From Mytilus galloprovincialis (Eukaryota; Mollusca; Bivalvia; Mytilida; Mytilidae): a stretch of 64,000 nt of DNA. The stretch lies in contig NC_134846.1 of NCBI RefSeq assembly GCF_965363235.1, positions 61,989,121 through 62,053,120 on the forward strand. Direction: 5' to 3'. A model generated the notes under the pieces. The model saw nothing but the letters and a program-made list of their open reading frames with translations, searched no databases and was not told the origin of the DNA. The translations under genes and the position numbers were made by a program. Below are positions 11,401 through 23,400 of the stretch, piece by piece (positions within the stretch are counted from its first letter, which is position 1; each line of letters begins with the position of its first letter).

Positions 11401-14400
11401 TGTCTTTCAGTAGAAATGATATGTATGATATAAAGTAAACAAGTAGCCATGAGAACTTTGACATGTATGTAAAATACTTTATAAATATCATTTATATCAC
11501 ATGAATTGATGCATGATGGTTAAGTAAATGGACAAATTCACATATATATTTTAATGAAAGTTTCCAAGCAACTAGACAGTAGAAAATAGAATATAGAATG
11601 TAAATGGGGAATGATTCAAAGAGACAAAAACCTGAATAAAGTGCAGAAAACAGCAAAAGGCTCCCAATGGACCTTTAACGCAGTGTGAAAATCCAGCATA
11701 ACTATAACCCAAACAATATAGCCAAAAAAAGGGTCAGTAATATGACTTTATGGATTTCCTTGTAAAACAATATGTTGTTGTCCTTTAGGAATTAGAAAAG
11801 TAGGAAGAACAATAAAGGTAAAGAGATATATTTGGGAAATGACACTGTTGGTGAAATAAATTTTAAGTTAATGGCACTGCCTCTTTTTTGTAGCAAAAAT
11901 AAAGAACCCAGTTGAGTTATTAGGACCAATAACTCAAACCACTCAAGTAAAGATTGTATTTGTATTGACCTTGAATGGTCGTGCTGTCAGACAGGTCAGA
12001 AGGTTACTGAAGGCAATCTACCACAGAGATCATTTCTACTATATTCATGTTGATAGTGTAAGTATTGTAAGAATTTGAGACTTTTTTAAAGACACTCTTA
12101 GTTTGTAAGTAATCACTAATTACTGACATATAACAGTGCTATAAAAAAAAAAAAACAGCAAAAAAATTTAAAAAAAATTTCATTGCAAATTATATTTATT
12201 ACACTACTAGTTATTACTTTATGATATGGTACAAAAATCAACCAAAAAAAATCAATAAGTTTTGACCCTAGTTGACTTTTAAAATATTTATATCATTGGA
12301 AAAAGCTCCAAATTATCTCCCTTTTGTTAAAAAATGTATTTTTTGTGTTTAAATTGAAATATCTCTTTTAATTCATTGGTGACCTGTATTTTGTATTACT
12401 TTTGTCAAATAAGGTGTACTTAAACTTAATTATCGTAAAATTTAAGTGAATTCTGTAATTTAGGTTTTTTTTTTATTTCGATATTACCTTTTCTTCTACT
12501 ATTAGTTCAACAGAAAAAACTACCTTAACAAAAATGCATACTTCTTCAAAAGGCAGATTGTGAGCTTAAATAAACGGTGACCCCATGTTTTTATTTAGAT
12601 TTTTTATTAAGTATAGGATAAAGTTTAAAGAAAAAAACAAAACAGAATCCTATATTTAAAAAAAAAATGAATTTTTATTAAAGTTATTATTTAAAACATC
12701 ACAATAAATTGTGAACATACCATAAAAAATATACTTTTAAATCTGCTTTAAAATTACAAAATATAACATCTGAAGTTTCAAATATAGCTTTTTCTATAAA
12801 GTGATTTTTTTACTTATTTAAAGATTGCTATTTTCAGAGACAACAGTATTTATATGATGAACTGTTACCTTTAGAATCAATGTTACCTAATGTAAGGCTG
12901 ACCAGGAACAGGTTTGCTACCATATGGGGAGGAGCAAGTTTACTACAAGCTCACCTGGCATTCATAAAAGAGCTTCTAGAAATGACCGACTGGACATGGG
13001 ACTATTATATAAATCTAAGTGAAAGTGACTATCCTATAAAGTAAGTATATAACATTAAATCAAATACTCACTAAATTTGTGAGTCATTTGTTTAAAGACA
13101 GTCCGTCAGCAGTACTGATAACTGAGTCTACAACCTAAAACATCTGTAGAAATAAGAAGATGTGTTATGAGTTCCAATGAGACAACTGTCCATCTAATTT
13201 ACAATGTGTTAAAAATAAACCATTATTGGTCAAAGTACAGCCTTCAACACTTAGCTTTGCTCACACCCAACAGCAGGCCATTAAAAAAGGGCCTCATATT
13301 GACTGGTGTAAAATCAATTCAAACAGAAAAACCAACAGTCTTATCTAATATAAAAAAAACAAGAAACACATGAACTACACCAACAAACGACAACCACTGA
13401 ACAAAAGGTTTACATGTTGACATTTATGTCCAATTTTCATAAAAGAAAGACCTATTCAACTTTTGCTTAGGTTTGCTTGATGTTTTCACATTAAGGTAAC
13501 GAGTGAGCCACCTAATATAAAATTTTAGTTAGAAATGTCTCAGCAATTCAGAAAAACCAAAGATCATTTTCCAATTAAGGTGGTACCCAACACATTCACT
13601 AAAATTAATTTGGCTTGTTTAATTTTCCTTAAATTTTGACAAAGTATTTACTTTGACCCTTTAACAAAAATATAAAAATTTCAAAAATTTTGAACCAACC
13701 GTTTTATCAGAAAAATTACACTGGTTATATAGCAGTTTGACAAGCACCAATTTTGATCTTTCAGAAGCTTATTATCCCCATTACAATACAACGTAATTAA
13801 AACGTTTAGCTGATTTTACAGAGTTATCTCCCTGTAGTGTTAGGTACCACCTTAATTGTAACCTGTCAGCTGCAGCTATTGTTATTACCTCCACATTACG
13901 TTAATAGAAACCTTTATGTTAACATGAGAAAGATATAATTGATGGTCTGGTTCTTAAAAGCTTGACAAATAATGCTATAATGAATTTATCTTATAGAAAT
14001 TTAGAAACCCTTGTGAATTTTCTGACAAGATACAATGGAAAAGTTTTTATGAAATCTCATGGCAGAGACACACCAAAGTGAGTATAAATTACAGTGTGAA
14101 CAATTCAGATTATTTTACACATAAACCATCGAAACTCTGTGAAATTCTTGATTATATACTGTTCATACAATAACAACTCAACTGTCAATTAATAACAATA
14201 AAATTGAGAATGGAAATGGGGAATGTGCCAAAGAGACAACAACACGACCATAGAGCAGAAGGTCACCAACAGGTATGTTTTTTATTTTTTTTGTAATGTA
14301 AAGCTACATTTTTATACGCCTGTCAAAATTTTGAAGGGACGTATTATGGTATACAAATGTCCAGTGTCCGTCTGTCTGTCCGGCGTAAACATGTCGCACC

Positions 14401-17400
14401 GTAACTTGAGAACGACTTATCCAAATTTCATGAAACTAAATATAGTTGTTTCTTATGATGGTCAAATGATCTGTATACTTTTTGGTGAAAATAAGATTTA
14501 AACTTTTTGAGTTACAGCACTTTGTAACTAAAACAGGGGTGTGTTTTTTTTTTCACATGTCGCACCGTATCTCAAAAACGATTCTTGATTATGGCTTAAA
14601 ACTTTATACACTTTTTAGTTATATTAACCTTAATATCTGTATACTTTTTTGGTGATGATTCAAAATTTAATTTTTGAGTTATTGAGTATTTTGTTTAAAA
14701 GGGGGAGGGATTTTTTACATGTCGCGCCATATCTCAAAAACTTTTTGTGATTATTGCCTAAAACTTTACACATGTCTTTTTTATATTAATCTAAAGATCT
14801 GTATAATTTTTGGTGATGACTCAAAATTTTATTTTTGAGTTATTGAGTATTTTGTTATACAGGGGAGGGTTTTTTATATGCCCGTCAAAATTTGACGGGA
14901 CGTATTATGGTATACAAATGTCCGGTGTCCGTCCGTCCGTCTGTCCGTCTGTCCATCTGTCCGTCCGTCCGTCTGTCCGTCTGTCCGGCGTAAACATGTC
15001 GCACCGTAACTTGAGAACGACTTATCCAAATTTCATGAAACTTAATATAGTTATTTCTTATGATGGTCAAATGATCTGTTTACTTTTTGGTGAAAATAAG
15101 ATTTAAACTTTTTGAGTTACGGCACTTTGTAACTAAAACAGGGGTGTTTTTTTCACATGTCGCACCGTATCTCAAAAACGTTTCTTGATTATTGCTTAAA
15201 ACTTTACACACTTCTTAGTTATATTAATCTTAATATCTGTATACTTTTTGGTAATGATTCAAAATTTCATTTTTGAGTTTTTGAGTATTTTGTAAAAAAG
15301 GGGGCGGGTTTTTTTACATGTCGCACCGTATCTCAAAAACGATTTATGATTATTGCTTAAAACTTTACACACTTCTTTGTTATATTAATCTAAAGATCTG
15401 TATACTTTTTGGTGATGATTCAAAATTTCATTTTTGAGTTATTGAGTATTTTGTAAAAAAGGGGAGGGGTTTTTTACATGTCGTGCCGTATCTCAAAAAC
15501 GATTTATGATTATTGCTTAAAACTTTACATACTTCTTTGTTATATTAATCTTAAGATCTGTATACTTTTTGGTGATGACTCAAAATGTTATTTTTGAGTT
15601 ATTGAGTATTTTGTAAAAAAAGGGGAGGGTTTTTTTTACATGTCGCGTCGTATCTCAAAAACAATTTATGATTATTGCTTGAAACTGTACACACTTCTTT
15701 GTTATACTAATTTAAAGATCTGTATACTTTTTGGTTTGATTCAAAATTTTATTTTAGTGATATTTGTAAAAAAAAAACAGGGTGGGGGGGGGGGGGGGGT
15801 TGGGGTTTCACATGTCCCGCCATGTCTCAAAAACAATAAATGGTTATTGCTTAAAACTTCCTCAGAAACTATTTATGATTATTGCATAAAACTTCCACAC
15901 AAGACGTCGGGCGTATCATGCGCTCATGGCGCAGCTGTTTATTTTACATGTCGCGCCGTATCTCAAAAATAATTTATGATTATTGCTTAAAACTTTACAC
16001 ACTTCTTTGTTATTTTAATCTAAAGATCTATATACTTTTTGATTTTAATTCAAAATTTTATTTTAGTGATATTTAGTTTTTTGTTAAAAAAAAAAACAAG
16101 GTGGGGGTTTCACATGTCCCGCCATGTCTCAAAAACAATATATGGTTATTGCTTTAAACTTTCTCAGAAACTATTTATGATTATTGCTTAAAACTTCCAC
16201 ACAAGACGTAGGGCGTATCATGCGCTCATGGCGCAGCTGTTTATTTGACAACAGACTCATAAAGGTTCACAGAATATCTAAAATAAAACATTTCTTTGGA
16301 GGGTAACACCAAATTACCTTTGAAATTATTGTCTTATTTCACCATTAATATTGTATACAGTTGATTTATTTATTTTTCAAAAAAAAAACAATTTTGTGGA
16401 TTCAGGAATCTTGTATTTTTACGGATATTTTATTTTTATATGCCAAAGTCTGTTTACAAGCCTTTAGAAAATGTGCACTTTTTGAACAATTAAAATCGGG
16501 TTTCCATATATACCCATCAAATACAGTAAATTCAGACATTATTGCATGCATTTATTATTGCGATTTTGTCATTGTAAACTGAATTTAAAGTACATCAAAA
16601 TTAGTATCCAACAAATAATTACAAATCCCCAGTAATCATTTGGTTTTGTTAATCTTTAAAATTTTCTCAGTACCCTAAATTAAAATGACTCAACACTTTT
16701 TTAATTACAGATTTTTGAAAAAGCAGGGACTTGACCAAATTTTTCATGAATGTGACAATCATCTTTGGAGACTTGGGCCTAGGGAACTTCCTAATGGGCT
16801 GCGTTTTGATGGAGGAAGTGATTGGGTTGGACTACACAGAAAGTTCTGTGAATATGTAATTACCTCGGATCCTTTATTAGATGGACTCAAGGAATTCTAT
16901 AAATACACATTACTTCCTGCGGAGGTAAGACAATACACTTTAAAACACTGAATCATAATCTTATCAATAAAATGAAATATTATATAAAAAGTCAACTTTA
17001 CAAAATATTGAGAGAAGAAGTACAATCTCCAGTAATAGACCAATGTACAATCTGTGTGACACACTCTAAAATCCGAAACAAGATTAAATAAAGACAATAA
17101 AAGAATTTTAAAGAACAACCAATAAAAAAAGTTTCACAGGAAGGTTCCTGATGATACCATCAGCTTGTTCTATTACAGAAAACTATGACTTGCCTTAAGG
17201 TGGTACCCAACACTTTCACTAAAATTAATTTGGCTCGTTTAATTTTCATAAAATTTTGTCAAATGGTAATATAGCAATTTGACAACCACCAATTTTGATC
17301 ATTGAGAAGCTTAATATTCCTTTTACAACACAAGTTAATTAAAACGTTTAGCTGACTTTACAGAGTTATCTGCCTGTAGTGTTAGGTACCACCTTAATTG

Positions 17401-20400
17401 TTATTTGAGGATAATGCTCAATCTGTTTTACTGTGGATTCAGTTATCTTCATGGGTAACAATTTTATTGGATTAAGAAAAATAATGAATCCACAGTTAAA
17501 AGAGGGCATAAAGTGGCCCAAGACAGTGATGTACAGCATTTATATTCAGATCAGATTTTTAAGCATTTTTGTTTATTCAATCAGGAAAATGTAAAAATAA
17601 TTTCTATCAGGCCTTGTGGGCATGAAAGTTTAGTGTACCATTATCAATTACTCTGCCTTGAGAATTCAATCAATCAAAATACTGGATTTTTGTGTTTTTC
17701 AAACTCCCATGAATGGATTAATGTTTTATGAGAATAGGCCCAACCGATTTGATAAAGCATTTGCAAGTCCTGATTTTAAAAAAGCCAAAATGATTCAACT
17801 TGTAATGTTTAGTCTTCCTTTTTTCCCATCAAAATTCTGTATGAAAATTCAGTCAGTCATAACTAATGTAATCACACACAAGTTATTATAAATTATTCAC
17901 TTTTTAAAAAAAAAGGGGGGGAAGCAATGGTAATTCCTGCTTTTGTGATCACTTATGTACTGACAAATAATTGTTTTAGAAAAATATTGTCTTGTAAATT
18001 TAAATCATACATCTGTCAATTAAATACATTATTTGAAATCTGTCATAGGATATTTTGTTTGATTTGTTTATCATTCCTGAATGTTTTATTTTCAGTCATT
18101 CTTTCACACAGTTCTTCAGAACAGTATTTTCTGTGATAAATGGATGGACAACAATCTACATGTAACAAACTGGATTAGAAAGAAAGGTTGTAAATGTCAG
18201 AATAAACACATTGTAGACTGGTGTGGATGTTCTCCAAATGATTTCAAGTCTACAGATTTACAAAGACTAATGGTAGGTAAAACTTTGCTGGCATATTATT
18301 ACTGAAGTAACTGTAAACCAATAAAAGCAGGTATTTCATGCAATTTATTGTGACGATTTAAATGTACATTACATTTTACTTGTGGATTTGTGGAAACAAA
18401 TGCTGACAAAAATTATTTAGTTTTTAGTCATTTTGATATTTAATCTATGATATGAATGTAAATTGAGAGCCAAGCTTAATGTAAGTCTCATATGGACAAA
18501 CTTTTTAAGTGTAACACAGTATGACTGTGTCTGAAGTCATATCCACCATCAGACATTTGATTTTTGACTTCAATGAATTAAGCCTCAATTAGAGCCACTA
18601 AAATGAAAATAGGTCTGCAAACCTTTCAGAAATGTGAAGATAATGCTTAAAATAAAACTAACATATAGGATAAGGATCTTCAGTTTTCCCACCAGAGGTG
18701 GTTCCCTAAGGGTATTTCTGCTTTAGCCTATGTAAACTCTGACTGCCATGAAATTGTACAATAGTGTTGAATGTGGCCTTAAACACAAATCAGTTAACCA
18801 ATCAATCACAGTTGTAAGAAGATGATCTGGCAAACTTTCAAATTTGATTGTAGAATACATGTTTAATTTGAATTTGTTAATATAATGCGGTTGAAAAAAT
18901 GGAATATAACTTAAAAGGTGATATTTATTTCTCACTTGTTAGTTGCTATCATTTTAGATAGTTTAAACATAAATAAAATGGTTTAACTTGAAGGACAAAA
19001 AGCCATTTTTAGCTCACCTGGCCCGAAGGGCCAAGTGAGCTTTTCCCATCACTTTGCGTCCGGCGTCCGTCGTCGTCCGTCGTCGTCCTGCGTCCGTCGT
19101 CGTTAACTTTTACAAAAATCTTCTCCTCTGAAACTACTAAGCCAAATTTAATCAAACTTGGCCACAATCATCATTGGGGTATCTAGTTTAAAAAATGTGT
19201 CCGGTGACCCCGCCAACTAACCAAGATGGCCGCCATGGCTAAAAATAGAACATAGGGGTAAAATGCAGTTTTTGGCTTATAACTCAAAAACCAAAGCATT
19301 TAGAGCAAATCTGACATGGGGTAAATATAGAATAACCATACATTGTCTCGAAATATCAATGTTATTTGTACAAGGCTTAGAAACAGGTAGAAAGCGAGGC
19401 TGTGCCGAGCATTTCTACCTGTTTCGAGCCGAGTACAAATAACCGATTGATATTTCGAGACAATGTATGGTTATTCTTTATATACTGCAACTCTTATAAG
19501 TGTTTAGGGTAAAAACCATCATTTTTTAATTTGAAGCGGACGACGTAAAATTTCCGCGAACCTGTATGTTTTATTGACGTCATAAATAAAACTCTACGGA
19601 AACGCATTGTCAACGTCATAAACAAGGTGATATACGGTCAGTGACTGTATATCACATATGAATATACAGTCAATGTAATTTGACTGCTCAAATAGGACAG
19701 CTGCAGTATATAATTGTTTATCAGGTCAAGATCTATCTGCCCAGAAATTTTCAGATGAATCGGACAACCCGTAGATGGGTTGCTGCCCCTGAATTGGTAA
19801 TTTTATGGAAATTTTGCTGTTTTTGGTTATTATCTTGAATATTATTATAGATAGAGATAAACTGTAAACAGCAATAATGTTCAGCAAAGTAAGATTTACA
19901 AATAAGTCAACATGACCGAAATGGTCAGTTGACCCCTTAAGGAGTTATTGCCCTTTATAGTCAATTTTTAACCATTTTTCGTAAATCTTAGTAATCTTTT
20001 ACAAAAATCTTCTCCTCTGAAACTACTGGGCTAAATTAATCCAAACTTGGCCACAATCATCTTTGGGGTATGTAGTTCAAAAAATGTGTCCGGTGACCCG
20101 GCCATCCAACCAAGATGGCTGCCACGGCTAAATATAGGACATAGGGGTAAAATGCAGTTTTTGGCTTATAACTCAAAAATCAAAGCATTTAGAGCAAATC
20201 TGACATGGGGTAAAATTGTTTATCAGGTCAAGATCTATCTGCCCAGAAATTTTCAGATGAATCGGACAACCCGTTGATGGGTTGCTGCCCCTGAATTGGT
20301 AATTTTATGGAAATTTTGCTGTTTTTGGTTATTATCTTGAATATTATTATAGATAGAGATAAACTGTAAACAGCAATAATGTTCAGCAAAGTTAGATTTA

Positions 20401-23400
20401 CAAATAAGTCAACATGACCGAAATGGTCAGTTGACCCCTTAAGGAGTTATTGCCCTTTATAGTCAATTTTTAACCATTTTTCGTAAATCTTAGTGATCTT
20501 TTACAAAAATCTTCTCCTCTGAAACTACTGGGCTAAATTAATCCAAACTTGGCCACAATCATCTTTGGGGTATGTAGTTCAAAAAATGTGTCCGGTGACC
20601 CGGCCATCCAACCAAGATGGCTGCCACGGCTAAATATAGGACATAGGGGTAAAATGCAGTTTTTGGCTTATAACTCAAAAATCAAAGCATTTAGAGCAAA
20701 TCTGACATGGGGTAAAATTGTTTATCAGGTCAAGATCTATCTGCCCAGAAATTTTCAGATGAATCGGACAACCCGTTGATGGGTTGCTGCCCCTGAATTG
20801 GTAATTTTATGGAAATTTTGCTGTTTTTGGTTATTATCTTGAATATTATTATAGATAGAGATAAACTGTAAACAGCAATAATGTTCAGCAAAGTTAGATT
20901 TACAAATAAGTCAACATGACCGAAATGGTCAGTTGACCCCTTAAGGAGTTATTGCCCTTTATAGTCAATTTTTAACCATTTTTCGTAAATCTTAGTGATC
21001 TTTTACAAAAATCTTCTCCTCTGAAACTACTGGGCTAAATTAATCCAAACTTGGCCACAATCATCTTTGGGGTATGTAGTTCAAAAAATGTGTCCGGTGA
21101 CCCGGCCATCCAACCAAGATGGCTGCCACGGCTAAATATAGGACATAGGGGTAAAATGCAGTTTTTGGCTTATAACTCAAAAATCAAAGCATTTAGAGCA
21201 AATCTGACATGGGTAAAATTGTTTATCAGGTCAAGATCTATCTGCCCAGAAATTTTCAGATGAATCGGACAACCCGTTGATGGGTTGCTGCCCCTGAATT
21301 GGTAATTTTATGGAAATTTTGCTGTTTTTGGTTATTATCTTGAATATTATTATAGATAGAGATAAACTGTAAACAGCAATAATGTACAGCAAAGTTAGAT
21401 TTACAAATAAGTCAACATGACCGAAATGGTCAGTTGACCCCTTAAGGAGTTATTGCCCTTTATAGTCAATTTTTAACCATTTTTCGTAAATCTTAGTGAT
21501 CTTTTACAAAAATCTTCTCCTCTGAAACTACTGGGCTAAATTAATCCAAACTTGGCCACAATCATCTTTGGGGTATGTAGTTTAAAAAATGTGTCCGGTG
21601 ACCCGGCCATCCAACCAAGATGGCTGCCATGGCTAAATATAGGACATAGGGGTAAAATGCAGTTTTTGGCTTATAACTCAAAAATCAAAGCATTTAGAGC
21701 AAATCTGACGGAGTGAAATTGTTTATCATGTCAAGATCTATCTGCCCTGAAATTTTCAGATGGATCCGACAACCGGTTGTTGGGTTGCTGCCCCATAATT
21801 GGTAATTTTAAGAAAATTTTGACGTTTTTTGTTATTATCTTGAATATTATTATAGATAGAGATAAACTGTAAACAGCAATAATGTACAGCAAAGTAAGAC
21901 CTAAAGATAAGTCAAACATGACAAAAATGGTCAGTTGACCCCCTAAGGAGTTATTGTCCTTTATAGTCAATTTTTAACAATTTTCATAAAATTTGTAAAT
22001 TTTTACTAACATTTTCCACTGAAACTACTGGGCCAAGATCATAATAGATAGAGATAATTGTAAGGAGCAAGAATGTTCAGTAAAGTAAGATGTACAAACA
22101 CATCACCATCACCTAAACACAATTTTGTCATGAATCCATCTGCTTCCTTTGTTTAATATTCACATATACCAAGGTGAGCGACACAGGCTCTTTAGAGCCT
22201 CTAGTTTTATCTTTCCAGGTCTTTGAACAGCGACCCAGATTTTTTGCCAGGAAATTTGAACCAGCTGTCAATCAGGACATAATCAACAGTTTAGATCTGT
22301 ACTTGTTTAAAGACAGACCACAAGATATGAAATCCTACACAAAGTACTGGCAGAATGAATTCCATTTCAAAGATAAAACAAGCAACAAGACAGATACACT
22401 TCTTAGTTTTTATGGCTCATTTCAAAGAAAGAGTTTAGAAAGTCAGAAACTTTCATCCTGTCACCTGAAACCAGTTCGAACATTAGAATCCAATGCTTAC
22501 TTTGTAGAGGATCACTATAATGGGGCTTTAGTCTTATATGAAGCTCAGCATGAACAATCAGGGAAGATAGTTACATTAGAATCTCATTTTACAAGAAGAC
22601 GTCATTATATCGTGAGTGATCCCCAGGGACCAGCTGGTAGATTACTTAGCTTAGAGGTAATATTTTGTTCTGAAAATAAGTAGAAGCAAATATTTTTCTT
22701 ACCAAACTGCTGTACTTTTACTTAGAAAATGATTTTGGTGTTAACATTTCAGCACCTGTGCAGTTCACATTAGCTAAAATTTTAATTCAATCTTTCAGAC
22801 AAGTAGCATGTTGAACTTAAATTTTATAATACAACAAAAGTTTAATTCTTATTAGCACAACAATTATTATTTAAGATAAAAATATTGGTAAAGGGAGATA
22901 AGACAAGAGAGAAATACTTAGAAAAATAATTTGACCAGCGCTAAAAAATAATTGAGAGGGTTGGAAACCATATGCTATTTTTTTCTGTGGATAGTAGAAT
23001 TTTTATTTATACATGGCATAATAACCGTTAATTCCTTTTACAGATAGGCACTGAATATGATCTGAAAGAAAATATATTTAGAAATTTTGGACAAGTGATA
23101 GGTCCATATAGTGATTTGACATTAGAGCACAGTTGGTCCAGTGGTTCAGACTTCACAGTATCTGTAGCCTGGATAGACCCAACAGATGTTGTAGCAGCAT
23201 CATATGACATTGAAATTCCAGGGACCAATCATATAGGTTCTCTTAAGCCTGACTTAAAAGTTCCACTTAGACCCGGTGTATGGAAAGTGAAATTAATGCA
23301 TAAATGGGAGGTTGTAGCAGAAACATCATTTTTAGTAGTGCCATTAACTACATTCCAACATAGGCCAGTAAAATTTCAACAAGTACTTTCATTTCATAAT

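Larger units (their letters stand above)
19011..22204 (+). mobile_element. Helitron-like element with 502-bp tandem array (family A)
   Basis: The head hairpin (19011-19041: AGCTCACCTGGCCC, GAA, GGGCCAAGTGAGCT) is followed by a GTCCGTCGTCGTC microsatellite. About five units of 502 bp follow, starting near 19107, 19997, 20499, 21001 and 21502, and the tail has hairpin AGGCTC-TTTA-GAGCCT (22185-22200), CTAG, then T. A 3' hairpin with CTRR followed by T fits Helitron-type ends, though here there is no spacer between hairpin and CTAG. The three middle units are almost identical; the outer ones are diverged. The first unit is interrupted at 19326-19711. It occupies most of intron 9. Identical short frames at 20047, 20549 and 21051 are repeat by-products. 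Confidence 0.75.

Noticed and set aside
14885-15070. Arg/Asp-rich - strand frame ([14 protein letters not shown])
   Set aside because: It is a translation of the GTCC microsatellite in the family D head.
20047-21263. Three near-identical ~76-residue open frames
   Set aside because: They are 502 bases apart and made entirely of the tandem unit of family A; no domain, no start context.
22174-22218. Upstream extension of the exon 10 frame
   Set aside because: This part is the mobile-element tail; family similarity starts exactly at the splice acceptor.
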